From assembly GCF_027587375.1 (NCBI RefSeq), contig NZ_JAMXIC010000002.1, forward strand, positions 355,386 through 419,385: a stretch of 64,000 bases of DNA, given 5' to 3'. Each line of letters opens with the position of its first letter. The stretch's first letter is position 1. This document shows positions 18,088 through 27,202 of the stretch, in pieces. The position numbers and the translations under genes are program-made. The notes below the pieces were generated by a model. That model was not told where the DNA came from, searched no databases, and saw only the letters and a program-made list of their open reading frames with translations. Source of the DNA: Arthrobacter sp. B2a2-09. Its GTDB lineage: Bacteria > Actinomycetota > Actinomycetes > Actinomycetales > Micrococcaceae.

Positions 18088-19997
18088 GTACGCCCAGCAT
18101 GGGCATTCGCTTGGAGGTGGAAGTCCTCTGGAGGAGAAGGTGGTTTAACTTCTAGCCAATGGCAACTGCGTCATCGTGAGGTGGGGTGGGAAGGAAGCCG
18201 GAGGCAAATCCCTGCACCGAGGGACACGAACCGCATAGAAGGCATGTTGGTCGGGGTAAGCCAGCAGAAGATGGTGAAGCCCGTCCCACCGAAACGGCCA
18301 GTGTGTAAATGCGGCGGCGGCAGGGGGAAAGTGAATGTTCTTATCTGGGGAGGTCTGTCCCGGTGCGTCGGCGCTCGTGAAGGGTGCCGGAGCGGATCAG
18401 CCTTAAGGGCTGTTCTGACGGGGCAGAAGTCAGCCGAGGCCGTAGTACCGGCGGGAATCATGCGTGATTTGCCGGGAAGGGCTGAACGCTGGGAATTGAT
18501 GGTTTGAAGCGGTGCTTCTCGTGTGTTCCACAAGAATCGCAGCCAACCCACGGGAGTGGTGGGACAGAGAGTGAAGGAGCGAACGGTGAATCCGGGAGGG
18601 CCCTGTCTGTGCGTAGTGAGGATCCGGCGGGTATCGGGGAGAACATCAGGGATGGTCAGGGCCTGTGGGAGGAAGTGTTCTCCCGGCAGAATCTGATGAT
18701 CGCGTTGAAGCGTGTTGAGCGTAACCGGGGTGCTGCCGGTGCTGACGGGCTGCGCACGGAGGAACTCCGTGCGTGGTGCTTAGGACATTGGACAGAAACC
18801 CGGGAAGCGTTGGACGCGGGTACTTATGCTCCGCTGCCGGTGCGTCAGGTGATGATTCCCAAACCTGACGGCGGGGAACGGAAGCTGGGAGTACCGTCCG
18901 TGCTGGACCGGTTGATCCAGCAGGCAGTCGCGCAAGTCCTGTCCCGGGTCTTTGATCCGGGGTTCGTGCCGGTCTCGTATGGGTTCCGGCCGGGCAAAAG
19001 CGCCCACGATGCGGTGAAGGTCGCCCGCACGGTGATCGGCCAAGGGTATCGGTGGGTGGTCGAGGTTGACCTGGATGCGTTCTTTGACCGGGTGAACCAC
19101 GACGTGCTGATGGCCAGGGTTGCGCGGAAAGTGAAAGACAAGCGGCTCTTGAAACTGATTCGGCGCTATCTTGAAGCGGGAATCATGGCTGACGGGGTGC
19201 GGCAGCCGACGAAGGAGGGAACCCCGCAGGGGTCGCCTTTGTCGCCGTTGCTCTCCAACATCATGCTGGATGATTTTGATCAGGAATTCTGGGCTCGGGG
19301 GCACCGCTTCGTACGGTATGCCGATGACATCAGAATTTTTGTGAAGTCCAAGAGGGCCGCGGAACGGGTACTGGACCAGGGCACGAGAGTTCTGGAACGG
19401 GACCTGAAATTGAGGGTCAACAAGGAGAAGTCCACGATCAATCCGGCAAGTGTAGCTACGTTGCTGGGTTTCGGGTTCTACTTCGCCAAGGGCGGGGTGA
19501 AGATCCGGATCGCCCCGAAGGCGTTCAAACGCATGAAGGACCGCATCAGGGTGCTGACCTCGCGCAAATGGAGTATCTCCATGGCTGACCGCGTCCAACA
19601 ACTGAACCGCTATGTCCGGGGGTGGATGGGCTACTTCCGGCTGTCACAGACACCGAAGAAGTTCGCCGCACTCGATGAATGGTTCAGGCGGAGGATGCGC
19701 CAAATCCGGTGGAAAGAATGGAAACGTCCGCGAACCCGTATCGCGAATCTGCGCAAGCTCGGGATCAGGCCGGATCTGGCCTACCAATGGGGCAACAGCA
19801 GCCGAGCGTACTGGCGGATCGCGAAATCGCCCATCCTCCACAGGGCCCTCCCAACAGATTACTGGGCAGGGCAAGGCCTCATCCACTTTCGCGCTGCATG
19901 GGATCGCTTTCAAACGACCTAGCGAACCGCCGTATGCGAGGCCCGCACGTACGGTGGTGTGAGAGGTGGGTCGGGAAACCCGACCCACCTACTCGAT
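18088..19997 (+). mobile_element. Group II intron, probably subclass IIC
   Basis: A complete-looking intron of about 1.91 kb. The 5' end GTACGCCCAGCATGGGC starts just after a terminator T-tract. Domain I sequences typical of the class follow (GGAAGCCGGAGGCAAA, ACGAACCGCATAGAAGGCA at 18190-18245), then an encoded maturase. Domain V lies at about 19926-19959 (ACCGCCGTATGCGAGG...GCACGTACGGTGGT), with CGC at the usual triad position. Domain VI (GGTGGGTCGGG-AAA-CCCGACCCACC) is followed by CTACTCGAT with a bulged A. Insertion behind a terminator hairpin, the CGC triad and a maturase without a nuclease domain all fit IIC. The boundaries are inferred from consensus. 18044-18608 holds no gene, only the terminator and intron domains I-III. 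Confidence 0.88.
18609..19922 (+). CDS. Group II intron reverse transcriptase/maturase
   Basis: Intron-encoded protein needed for splicing and retrohoming, 437 aa from the GTG at 18609, which follows GGGAGGG at 18593-18599. An in-frame TTG at 18504 would add 35 residues without similarity to the family. RT blocks run from LWEEVFSRQNLMIALKRVERNRGAAGADG, through IPKPDGGERKLGVPSVLDR and VVEVDLDAFFD, to GTPQGSPLSPLLSNIMLDDFD and the catalytic YADD (RYADDIRIFV). The maturase X domain GWMGYFRLSQTPKKFAALDEWFRRRMRQIRWKEWK follows. The protein ends with the LAYQWGNSSRAYWRIAKSPIL tail and has no HNH endonuclease. It appears intact. Confidence 0.95.
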   Translation: MRSEDPAGIGENIRDGQGLWEEVFSRQNLMIALKRVERNRGAAGADGLRTEELRAWCLGHWTETREALDAGTYAPLPVRQVMIPKPDGGERKLGVPSVLDRLIQQAVAQVLSRVFDPGFVPVSYGFRPGKSAHDAVKVARTVIGQGYRWVVEVDLDAFFDRVNHDVLMARVARKVKDKRLLKLIRRYLEAGIMADGVRQPTKEGTPQGSPLSPLLSNIMLDDFDQEFWARGHRFVRYADDIRIFVKSKRAAERVLDQGTRVLERDLKLRVNKEKSTINPASVATLLGFGFYFAKGGVKIRIAPKAFKRMKDRIRVLTSRKWSISMADRVQQLNRYVRGWMGYFRLSQTPKKFAALDEWFRRRMRQIRWKEWKRPRTRIANLRKLGIRPDLAYQWGNSSRAYWRIAKSPILHRALPTDYWAGQGLIHFRAAWDRFQTT

Positions 19998-20170
19998 TTG
20001 CACGGGGCGGGACAGGGCGAGCGTCGTGCGCCACGCCGCCCTGACCTTCTTTGCCTCGTTGAACTTCCAGAATGACGAGACTCGCCGTGTCGCAAGCGCT
20101 TTCCCATTTCAAAGAAGGTAGCGACGGCGCGGGCGGAAGCCGCAGCAGGCCACATCCACGTCCCAAGACA

Positions 20171-20737
20171 CTAGGCGCTGTCCTTCTGAAGGGCTCCTGC
20201 GGCGTCCCTGACTTTGATGAGCGTGCGCAGGTTCCGTGTGGTGGTGCTCGCCTTGTAGCGGGCCTTTGCGGAGAGCTTGCTGAAGGGGCTGTCCAAGGTG
20301 CCTCCCGCCGGGGCGAGCCACGCCGAGGCCTCGGGACCCAGCCGGACTTGCTCGACGCCGCCCTGCCCGGGCGCGCCGAGGGCCGTGCCGGCGTCGAATA
20401 GTTCGTCCAACATTGCCGCGTCCGAGGAGAGGGTGATGTAGCTGTGCGTGGTTTTGTCGTCGGCTGGATAAGGGCAGGCTTCCACCAGTTCGGCTACCCT
20501 TTCGGCGGTCAGGACTACCACCCAGGCGTCATAACCAAATGCTTCCCGCAGGCATTTTTCACACTGCTTTTTGACTCCTGCCGCGTCGAGTTCGCTCTGG
20601 AGCACCACGTTGCCACTGGCCAGCAGGGTCTTGACGTCGGTGAAAGGGTATGACTTGAGGGCTGCTTTGAGGTCGGCCATCTTGATGTTGATCCCGCCCA
20701 CGTTGATCCCACGCAGGAACACGGCAAAGCTGTTCAT
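20171..20737 (-). CDS. DUF1697 family protein
   Basis: 188-aa protein beginning MNSFAVFLRGINVGGINIKMADLKAALKS, the signature of DUF1697. It continues with the typical TLLASGNVVLQSE and Y/F-rich blocks, and ends KVRDAAGALQKDSA. Cytosolic, with no signal or membrane segment. The biochemical role of the family is unknown to me. The IclR gene is upstream on the same strand, separated by a hairpin. Confidence 0.9.
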   Translation of the reverse strand: MNSFAVFLRGINVGGINIKMADLKAALKSYPFTDVKTLLASGNVVLQSELDAAGVKKQCEKCLREAFGYDAWVVVLTAERVAELVEACPYPADDKTTHSYITLSSDAAMLDELFDAGTALGAPGQGGVEQVRLGPEASAWLAPAGGTLDSPFSKLSAKARYKASTTTRNLRTLIKVRDAAGALQKDSA

Positions 20738-20754
20738 GCGCCTACCCTACATGC

Positions 20755-20773
20755 GCCCCTCTAAGGGAGGGGC
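20755..20773 (-). terminator. Hairpin after the IclR regulator gene
   Basis: GCCCCTC/GAGGGGC with a 5-nt loop in the 69-bp gap between the regulator and the DUF1697 gene. Short, with no T-run on the minus strand, so only a weak terminator candidate. Confidence 0.4.
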
Positions 20774-20806
20774 GGCACGGCGAAGCAGGCGGGAAATGGG
20801 AATCGC

Positions 20807-21526
20807 TTAGTCGTTGTTTTTGCGCAGGGCTTCTGTCAGTACCCGTGCAGCGTTGCAGACGACTTCGGCATGGAGGCGTCCCGGCTGGCGGGTCAGGCGC
20901 TCGATAGGGCCCGAGATGGACACCGCAGCAATGACCCGGCCTGAAGGGCCTCGAACGGGCGCGGAAACTGAGGCGACGCCAGGCTCGCGTTCGCCGAGGC
21001 TCTGGGCCCAGCCCCGGCGTCGTACTCCTGCCAGGACCGTCGGCGTGAACCGGGCGTTCTGAAGTCCGTCCAGGAGACGGTCGTGGTCTTCCCATGCCAG
21101 CAGGATCTGGGCGGCGGAGCCGGCCTTCATGGAAAGCTGGGTGCCGACGGGAATGGTATCGCGCAGGCCGATCGGACGTTCAGCCGAGGCAACGCAGACG
21201 CGCCAGTCGCCCTGGCGTCGGAAGATTTGGGCGCTTTCTCCGGTCGCGTCGCGCAACTGGATCAAGACGGGACCGGCAGAAGCGATGAGCCGGTCTTCGC
21301 CGGCCGCCGAGGCAAGCTCAACAAGGCGGCTGCCGAGGACAAAGCGGCCTTGGATGTCGCGGCTCACGAGGCGGTGGTGGACGAGCGCCAGCGCGAGCCG
21401 GTGCACGGTGGGTCGGGCCAGCCCTGTTGCTGCCACAAGTTGAGCCAAGGTGGTTGGCCCCGCCTCAAGTGCGTCGAGCACTTGGGCCGCTTTATCGATG
21501 ACGCCGACTCCACTAGAATTGTCCAT
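20807..21526 (-). CDS. IclR-family regulator (NdgR/LtbR-like)
   Basis: 239 aa from the ATG at 21526 (MDNSSGVGVIDKAAQVLDAL). It has an N-terminal winged helix with LAQLVAATGLARPTVHRLALAL and a C-terminal IclR effector domain including GLRDTIPVGTQLSMKAGSAAQILLAW and AAVSISGPIERL. Divergence from leuCD is the conserved actinobacterial position of NdgR (Streptomyces) and LtbR (Corynebacterium), which control leuCD and other amino-acid genes. The role here is inferred from that synteny. An upstream extension to 21571 is possible but crosses the putative operator. Confidence 0.93.
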   Translation of the reverse strand: MDNSSGVGVIDKAAQVLDALEAGPTTLAQLVAATGLARPTVHRLALALVHHRLVSRDIQGRFVLGSRLVELASAAGEDRLIASAGPVLIQLRDATGESAQIFRRQGDWRVCVASAERPIGLRDTIPVGTQLSMKAGSAAQILLAWEDHDRLLDGLQNARFTPTVLAGVRRRGWAQSLGEREPGVASVSAPVRGPSGRVIAAVSISGPIERLTRQPGRLHAEVVCNAARVLTEALRKNND

Positions 21527-21531
21527 GTAAT

Positions 21532-21556
21532 GATATTGACGTCTCAATATCTGAGA
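21532..21556. promoter_or_regulatory. Palindromic operator between IclR gene and leuC
   Basis: GATATTGACGTCTCAATATC (21532-21551) is an inverted repeat with perfect 8-bp arms; TCTCA-ATATC-TGAGA (21542-21556) overlaps it. It lies 6 bp upstream of the regulator start and about 85 bp before leuC, where an autoregulated divergent switch would bind. Confidence 0.65.
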
Positions 21557-21638
21557 TGCAAGTTGTTTCACTGGCGAAGTTTTGATCGCTGATGTTCAGT
21601 GGAAGTAGTCAAGCCAACCGCAGTGAAGGGAGTAGGCC

Positions 21639-23093
21639 GTGGGAAAGACACTGGCCGAGAAAGTTTGGGATGCGCACGTGGTGCGCAAGGGCGAAGGCGA
21701 AGGAGCCAACGCCCAGCCCGATCTTCTGTTCATCGACCTGCACCTCGTGCATGAGGTGACGTCGCCACAGGCCTTTGAGGGCTTGCGCTTGGCCGGACGT
21801 CCCCTGCGCCGCCCCGACCTCACCATCGCCACGGAAGACCACAACACTCCGACGATGGACATCGACAAGCCGATTGCCGATCTGACCAGCCGCACGCAGA
21901 TCCAGACCCTGCGCAACAACTGCAAGGAGTTCGGAGTCCGCCTGCACTCGCTCGGCGACGCCGAACAAGGCATTGTCCACGTTGTCGGCCCGCAGCTGGG
22001 CCTCACCCAGCCGGGCATGACGGTTGTCTGCGGCGATTCCCACACCTCAACCCACGGCGCCTTCGGGGCGCTCGCCATGGGCATCGGCACCTCCGAGGTG
22101 GAACACGTCATGGCCACCCAGACGCTGTCCCTCAAGCCGTTCAAGACGATGGCCATCAACGTTGAAGGCACCCTGCGTCCGGGCGTCTCGGCGAAGGACA
22201 TCATCCTGGCAGTCATCGCTAAGATCGGCACCGGCGGCGGCCAGGGCTACGTCCTGGAGTACCGTGGCTCGGCCATCCGGGCGCTCTCCATGGATGCCCG
22301 CATGACCATCTGCAACATGTCCATCGAAGCCGGTGCCCGCGCTGGCTTGGTAGCTCCGGACCAGACGACCTACGAGTACATGTACGGCCGCCCACACGCT
22401 CCGCAAGGCGAGGAGTGGGATGCCGCCGTCGAATACTGGAACACGCTGCACACCGACGACGACGCCACTTTCGATGTCGAGGTGGACCTCGACGCCGATA
22501 CCTTGGAGCCGTTCGTGACTTGGGGGACCAACCCGGGCCAGGGGATTTCGCTCAATGAAGCGGTCCCGTTTCCCGGGGACTTCGGTGACGAGAACGCCAA
22601 GCTGGCGGCCGAACGCGCCCTGCAGTACATGGGACTCGAAGCCGGCACGCCCATGAAGGACATCCGGGTGGACACGGTCTTCCTCGGATCCTGCACCAAC
22701 TCGCGCATCGAGGACCTCCGCGCCGCAGCCGATGTCATCCGCGGGCGGGAAAAAGACCCGAAGGTCCGGATGCTGGTGGTTCCCGGCTCGGCACGCGTCC
22801 GCCTCGAGGCCGAAGCCGAAGGCCTGGACAAAGTGTTCAAGGAATTCGGCGCTGAATGGCGCTTTGCCGGATGCTCCATGTGCCTGGGCATGAATCCGGA
22901 CCAGCTGGAACCGGGTGAGCGCTGCGCATCCACCTCGAACCGCAACTTCGAGGGTCGCCAGGGCAAGGGCGGCCGCACTCACCTGGTGTCGCCGGTCGTC
23001 GCCGCAGCCACGGCAGTACGCGGAACGCTGAGCTCGCCTTCGGACCTGGAGCCCGCCTCAGTCTCCGCATCCACCACCACCGACGCCGCCTAG
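21639..23093 (+). CDS. leuC: 3-isopropylmalate dehydratase, large subunit
   Basis: With LeuD it isomerises 2- to 3-isopropylmalate using a [4Fe-4S] cluster. The 484-aa protein starts [15 protein letters not shown] (GTG behind GAAGGGAG). Cluster cysteines are visible in [13 protein letters not shown] and in [38 protein letters not shown] closes the active site. The last 20 residues are a low-complexity Ser/Thr/Ala tail. leuD starts 10 bp after the stop. Probably controlled by the divergent IclR regulator. Confidence 0.98.
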   Translation: MGKTLAEKVWDAHVVRKGEGEGANAQPDLLFIDLHLVHEVTSPQAFEGLRLAGRPLRRPDLTIATEDHNTPTMDIDKPIADLTSRTQIQTLRNNCKEFGVRLHSLGDAEQGIVHVVGPQLGLTQPGMTVVCGDSHTSTHGAFGALAMGIGTSEVEHVMATQTLSLKPFKTMAINVEGTLRPGVSAKDIILAVIAKIGTGGGQGYVLEYRGSAIRALSMDARMTICNMSIEAGARAGLVAPDQTTYEYMYGRPHAPQGEEWDAAVEYWNTLHTDDDATFDVEVDLDADTLEPFVTWGTNPGQGISLNEAVPFPGDFGDENAKLAAERALQYMGLEAGTPMKDIRVDTVFLGSCTNSRIEDLRAAADVIRGREKDPKVRMLVVPGSARVRLEAEAEGLDKVFKEFGAEWRFAGCSMCLGMNPDQLEPGERCASTSNRNFEGRQGKGGRTHLVSPVVAAATAVRGTLSSPSDLEPASVSASTTTDAA

Positions 23094-23103
23094 GAGGATC
23101 CCC

Positions 23104-23706
23104 ATGGAAAAGTTCACCACCCACACCGGCATCGGTGTCCCGCTGCGCCAGAGCAATGTGGACACGGACCAGATCATTCCTGCGGTCTACCTGAAGCGGA
23201 TTACGCGCACCGGTTTCGAGGACGCGCTGTTCTCTGCGTGGCGCAAGGACGCATCCTTCATCCTGAACCAAGAGCCCTTCAACGCTGGCTCCGTACTTGT
23301 GGCGGGACCCGATTTTGGTACCGGTTCATCCCGCGAGCACGCAGTCTGGGCACTGAAGGACTACGGGTTCAAAGCCGTGCTCTCCTCCCGGTTCGCGGAT
23401 ATTTTCCGCGGCAACTCGGGAAAACAAGGCCTCCTGGCGGCCGAGCTTGCCCAGGACGACATCGAGCTCATCTGGAAAGTGCTCGAAAACGCGCCCGGTA
23501 CCGAAGTCAAGGTGGACCTCGTGTCCAAGACTGTTGAATGCGGAAACGTCGTGGCACCCTTCGAGATCGATGACTACACCCGTTGGCGCCTCCTGGAAGG
23601 CCTGGATGACATCGGCCTGACGCTCCAGCACGAGGAAGACATCACGGCCTACGAGGCCACGAGGCCCTCTTTCAAGCCGAAAACCCTGCCGGCGCGAACG
23701 CAGTAG
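23104..23706 (+). CDS. leuD: 3-isopropylmalate dehydratase, small subunit
   Basis: 200-aa swivel-domain subunit partnering LeuC. It shows [22 protein letters not shown] near the N-terminus, [38 protein letters not shown] (substrate-binding S-R motif) and a C-terminal [13 protein letters not shown] helix. The ATG follows TAGGAGGATCCCC, a strong ribosome-binding site overlapping the leuC stop. Confidence 0.98.
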   Translation: MEKFTTHTGIGVPLRQSNVDTDQIIPAVYLKRITRTGFEDALFSAWRKDASFILNQEPFNAGSVLVAGPDFGTGSSREHAVWALKDYGFKAVLSSRFADIFRGNSGKQGLLAAELAQDDIELIWKVLENAPGTEVKVDLVSKTVECGNVVAPFEIDDYTRWRLLEGLDDIGLTLQHEEDITAYEATRPSFKPKTLPARTQ

Positions 23707-23753
23707 GCGGCGGGAAAGTGCTCGAGGCTGCCTGACTAGCTTCTGCACCTTGG

Positions 23754-23795
23754 AAGGACCGGCGCACCCGAAGGGACGGGTGCGCCGGTCCTTTT
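23754..23795 (+). terminator. Terminator of the leuCD operon
   Basis: 17-bp perfect stem (23754-23770 with 23777-23793) around AAGGGA, followed by TTTTCG. Its right arm and following bases are partly duplicated at 24915-24957 beyond the next gene. Confidence 0.9.
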
Positions 23796-24957
23796 CGTGT
23801 GCGCGGCGTGTTTCGCGGGATGTGTTCATTGCCTGATCCCGGCTTTGCGCAGCTTCAACAAGAGTCGGGCACCGTCTTTCGCTTCCGGCCACATCCAGCG
23901 GACTACGGTCAACCCCGTTGCCCTCAGTCGGTCCTCCCGGATCTTTTCGGCCTCCAGCACGTCTTCCGGGCTGCGTCCGGCCAGATATTCGCCGCGACTG
24001 TATTTCGCCCAGCCATCGAATTCGCCCACGGCGCCGTGTTCAGGCCAGTGGAAGTCCGAGTACCCGATCAGCCCTTGAGCGTCGCGATGCGCCGTCTGCA
24101 GTTCGGGCTTCGGAACACCAGCCTGTATCATCACTGCGCGGCTCAATGATTCGCCCGGCGAACCGGACGTGGGATCGGCCGCCGCAAGTACTCTTTGCAC
24201 TCGCCGTTGTTTGACTTTGCTTAGCCCACCGAGTTGAGACAGGATTCTTTCGCCGAATTCCTCCGGGGATCGCCCCGATTGCTTCCAGAACGAGGCTGCG
24301 CGGTCCGCGGCCGGCAAGGATCCAGTGAGGGGCAATAGAGCGGCAAGGTCCCTAATGGTCTGGTCCATCGAGGTAACCAACAGACCGTCCAGGACCACAA
24401 CTTCGCAAGCCTCCGGGACGGCCAAGCGGCGCCTGATGCCGTACCGGGACCTGCCGCCGCCCGGCCCCGGCATGACCAGCGTCTCGACTTCCTCAGGCAC
24501 CTCGATCAGCGGAAGGCCCCACAATGCGGCTGCTGATTGGTCGCAGAAGACCGGCGGCTTGCGGGCGGCGTCGTTCACGGCTTGGATTTTGACGCGGAAC
24601 TGTTCCCACGGCTCAAGTTCCATCCATCGGCTGACCGGAAGATACAAGCCCCGGCGAATCCGGACTAGTTCATTGCGCCGGGCCATTCTCGCAACGGTGC
24701 GTCCTCCATGGTCGTCGTCGGGGTTGGAATGGGGGGTTACCCATGGATCGGGCCGGAAGGGTTGCATGCCTCCACCCTTTGGCGTGCAGCGGCCGGTGGC
24801 CAGCCCGCCGTCGTCGTATGTGGAAAACTGCTGCGGAAACGTGAACGAACGCGCCACGCCATGCGCGCCCGCGCCAGCAACGGCAGCAGTTATGGACCAC
24901 GGCACCTGATCTACCGGGTGCGCCGGTCCTTTCCGGTTGCGGAGTTGTTTCCGCGCG
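23777..24957. repeat. Imperfect direct repeats flanking the AbiEi-like gene
   Basis: CGGGTGCGCCGGTCCTTT occurs at 23777-23794 (right arm of the leuCD terminator) and again at 24915-24932, with weaker similarity continuing about 25 bp after each. Between them is one minus-strand gene. This could be the footprint of an insertion or duplication that placed the gene between leuD and murA. Confidence 0.55.
23826..24767 (-). CDS. AbiEi-like winged-helix / DUF559-type nuclease-like protein
   Basis: 313-aa cytosolic protein, the start (MQPFRPDPW) chosen at the ATG at 24767. The N-terminal third resembles the AbiEi-antitoxin winged helix (ARMARRNELVRIRRGLYLPVSRW, then ALWGLPL and the SMDQTIRDLA region). 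The C-terminal third resembles small Vsr/DUF559 endonuclease-like domains (VGEFDGWAKYSRGEYL...EKIREDRLRATGLTVVRWMW). Actinobacteria carry many such paralogues, often without a recognisable toxin partner, and none is adjacent here. The flanking repeats and the placement between conserved genes point to an accessory gene. Activity not established. Confidence 0.75.
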   Translation of the reverse strand: MQPFRPDPWVTPHSNPDDDHGGRTVARMARRNELVRIRRGLYLPVSRWMELEPWEQFRVKIQAVNDAARKPPVFCDQSAAALWGLPLIEVPEEVETLVMPGPGGGRSRYGIRRRLAVPEACEVVVLDGLLVTSMDQTIRDLAALLPLTGSLPAADRAASFWKQSGRSPEEFGERILSQLGGLSKVKQRRVQRVLAAADPTSGSPGESLSRAVMIQAGVPKPELQTAHRDAQGLIGYSDFHWPEHGAVGEFDGWAKYSRGEYLAGRSPEDVLEAEKIREDRLRATGLTVVRWMWPEAKDGARLLLKLRKAGIRQ

Positions 24958-24979
24958 CTCGCGCCAGCAACGGCAGCAG
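24863..24979. repeat. 27-bp direct repeat pair, 90-bp step
   Basis: 24863-24889 and 24953-24979 share 26 of 27 bases (shared core CGCGCCAGCAACGGCAGCAG). They lie upstream of the AbiEi-like gene, in the 321-bp gap before murA, which otherwise holds no gene. Confidence 0.8.
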
Positions 24980-25088
24980 CAACCGCTTACGCCACGCCCC
25001 TCCATTTCGAATCGGTAACGCCAGCTTTTATGCTTAGCTGGAGCCTTCGTAAGTGTGGGGGCATCAACTCGTTAGGAAACCGGTATAG

Positions 25089-26414
25089 ATGAGTAGTGTT
25101 CTGACAATCCGCGGCGGCGTCCCTTTGACCGGCCGCGTCACCGTCAGAGGTGCCAAGAACCTTGTTCCCAAGGCCATGGTGGCTTCCCTCCTCGGCAACG
25201 AACCCTCGGTGCTGCGGAACGTCCCGGAAATCAAGGACGTGGAGGTGGTCACCAGCCTGTTGCAGCTCCATGGCGTGACTGTTCAGAAGGATCCCGTCAC
25301 TGGCGATCTGACCCTGGATCCCAAGAATGCAAAGACGGCATCCAGTACCGCGATCGACGCCCATGCCGGGGACTCCCGCATCCCGATCCTGCTGTGCGGT
25401 CCGTTGATCCATGCCATCGGCGAAGCATTCATTCCCGATCTCGGTGGCTGCAAGATCGGCGACCGGCCCATCGATTACCACCTGAACGTGCTCCGCCAAT
25501 TTGGCGCCGTCGTCGAAAAGCGCCCGGGCGGGATCCACATTTCCGCTCCCAAGGGACTCCACGGCGCGAAGATCTCTCTCCCGTACCCGTCGGTGGGAGC
25601 CACGGAGCAAGTCCTGCTGAGCGCCACCCGCGCCGAGGGCATCACGGAACTTAGCGGTGCCGCCACCGAACCGGAAATCATCGACCTCATCGCTGTGCTG
25701 CAGAAGATGGGTGCCATCATCAGCGTCCAGACCGATCGCACCATCCGGATCGAGGGCGTTCGGGACCTGGGTGGCTACGACCACCGCGCACTGGCGGACC
25801 GCAATGAATCGGCGTCGTGGGCTTCCGCTGCCTTGGTGACCCGTGGAGACATCTTCGTGGAGGGTGCTTCGCAGCGGGACATGATGACTTTCCTCAACAC
25901 CTATCGCAAGGTGGGCGGCGGCATGGATATCCGCGAGGACGGCATCCGTTTCTACCACCCTGGCGGAAAGCTGAGCCCGCTCGTCCTTGAAACGGATGTG
26001 CACCCGGGCTTCATGACCGATTGGCAGCAGCCGCTCGTGGTCGCCTTGACGCAGGCTGAAGGCGTGTCGATTGTCCACGAAACCGTGTACGAAAACCGCT
26101 TCGGCTTCACCGACGCACTGACCCGCATGGGCGCAACCATCCAGGTCCACCGCGAATGCCTTGGGAGCGTGCCATGCCGCTTCGGCCAGCGCAATTTCCT
26201 GCATTCCGCCGTCGTCTCAGGCCCCACTCCGCTGAGGGGCACCGACATCGACATTCCCGACCTCCGTGGCGGATTCAGCCACCTTATTGCGGCGCTTGCC
26301 GCGACCGGCACGTCCAGGGTGACCGGGATCGACATCATCAACCGCGGCTACGAGCGCTTTACTGAAAAGCTCGCCGGGCTGGGCGCCGATTTCGACCTCA
26401 CCGAATCCAAGTAA
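25089..26414 (+). CDS. murA: UDP-N-acetylglucosamine 1-carboxyvinyltransferase
   Basis: First committed step of peptidoglycan synthesis: enolpyruvyl transfer from PEP to UDP-GlcNAc in the cytosol. 441 aa, EPSP-synthase fold. It has N-terminal GGVPLTGRVTVRGAKNLVPKAM and the catalytic cysteine (the one alkylated by fosfomycin) in DLGGCKIGDRPID near residue 121. The C-terminal DLRGGFSHLIAALAATGTSRV block is the usual RxG-A region. The following genes plsC, gpsA and ddl form an envelope-precursor cluster. It diverges somewhat from textbook MurA, so it may be a second MurA paralogue. Confidence 0.92.
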   Translation: MSSVLTIRGGVPLTGRVTVRGAKNLVPKAMVASLLGNEPSVLRNVPEIKDVEVVTSLLQLHGVTVQKDPVTGDLTLDPKNAKTASSTAIDAHAGDSRIPILLCGPLIHAIGEAFIPDLGGCKIGDRPIDYHLNVLRQFGAVVEKRPGGIHISAPKGLHGAKISLPYPSVGATEQVLLSATRAEGITELSGAATEPEIIDLIAVLQKMGAIISVQTDRTIRIEGVRDLGGYDHRALADRNESASWASAALVTRGDIFVEGASQRDMMTFLNTYRKVGGGMDIREDGIRFYHPGGKLSPLVLETDVHPGFMTDWQQPLVVALTQAEGVSIVHETVYENRFGFTDALTRMGATIQVHRECLGSVPCRFGQRNFLHSAVVSGPTPLRGTDIDIPDLRGGFSHLIAALAATGTSRVTGIDIINRGYERFTEKLAGLGADFDLTESK

Positions 26415-26425
26415 CGGGGGACACC

Positions 26426-27202
26426 TTGAAGGAATCGGCCCAGAGCCGCGCCATGTTCGCTGTTCTTGCGGGAGTTGCGCGACCCCTCATGAACATCCTC
26501 ATGGCAAAGAAGTGGGAGGGGACCGAAAAGCTCCCCGCGGGTGGCTTCATTGCGGCCCCGAACCACTGCACAGAGATCGATCCCGTCGTCGTGGGGCACA
26601 TGCTCTACAACATGAAGCGTCCACCTCATTTCCTCGCGAAAGCGGGCCTCTTCAAGGCCCCCGTCCTGGGCAGCCTGTTGCGCGCCACGAACCAGATTCC
26701 AGTGGAGCGCTCGACGACGGGGGCGAACCGCTCGTTGCAAGCCGCCCAGGAAGTGGTGGATGCCGGCGGCGCCATCATCATCTATCCGGAGGGCACCCTG
26801 ACGCGCGACCCGGATTTGTGGCCGATGAAGGGCCACACGGGCGCTGCGCGCCTGGCAATCCAGACCGGCGTACCAGTGGTTCCCATTGCCCATTGGGGCG
26901 CCCATGAGGTGTTCCCCCGGTACGCGAAACGCCTGCATGTCTTCCCCCGGAAGACCTCCCGCATCCTGGTAGGCGATCCCGTGGACCTCAGCGCTTTCCA
27001 CGGCCGGCCACTGGACCGGGCCACGCTGGTTGAGGCTACGGACATCATCATGGTCGCCATCACTGAGCTTGTTGCTACCTTGCGCGGGGAAGAACCGCCC
27101 AAGGAACGCTGGGACCCTGCCGCCCACAACCAGTCGAAGCACGGCCGCTTCCAAGCGACTGAAGAAGCGTCGGGCACCAATGGGACGGACGGACAGAAGT
27201 GA
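26426..27202 (+). CDS. plsC: 1-acyl-sn-glycerol-3-phosphate acyltransferase
   Basis: Membrane-associated acyltransferase converting lysophosphatidic to phosphatidic acid. 258 aa from a TTG at 26426 behind AACGGGGGACA, 11 bp after murA; an ATG at 26453 is the alternative. The HX4D catalytic motif is NHCTEIDP near residue 47, with PEGT in IIYPEGTLTRD near residue 122 and VPIAHWG for substrate binding. The last 30 residues are a polar tail. The stop overlaps the gpsA GTG, and the pairing with gpsA fits glycerophospholipid synthesis. Confidence 0.93.
   Translation: MKESAQSRAMFAVLAGVARPLMNILMAKKWEGTEKLPAGGFIAAPNHCTEIDPVVVGHMLYNMKRPPHFLAKAGLFKAPVLGSLLRATNQIPVERSTTGANRSLQAAQEVVDAGGAIIIYPEGTLTRDPDLWPMKGHTGAARLAIQTGVPVVPIAHWGAHEVFPRYAKRLHVFPRKTSRILVGDPVDLSAFHGRPLDRATLVEATDIIMVAITELVATLRGEEPPKERWDPAAHNQSKHGRFQATEEASGTNGTDGQK

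Noticed and set aside
18504..18608. TTG start of the maturase at 18504
   Set aside because: The extra 35 residues are unlike maturases, and GTG at 18609 has a GGGAGGG site at good spacing.
24987..26204. 405-aa minus-strand open frame over murA
   Set aside because: Shadow of murA with no recognisable domain or ribosome-binding site.
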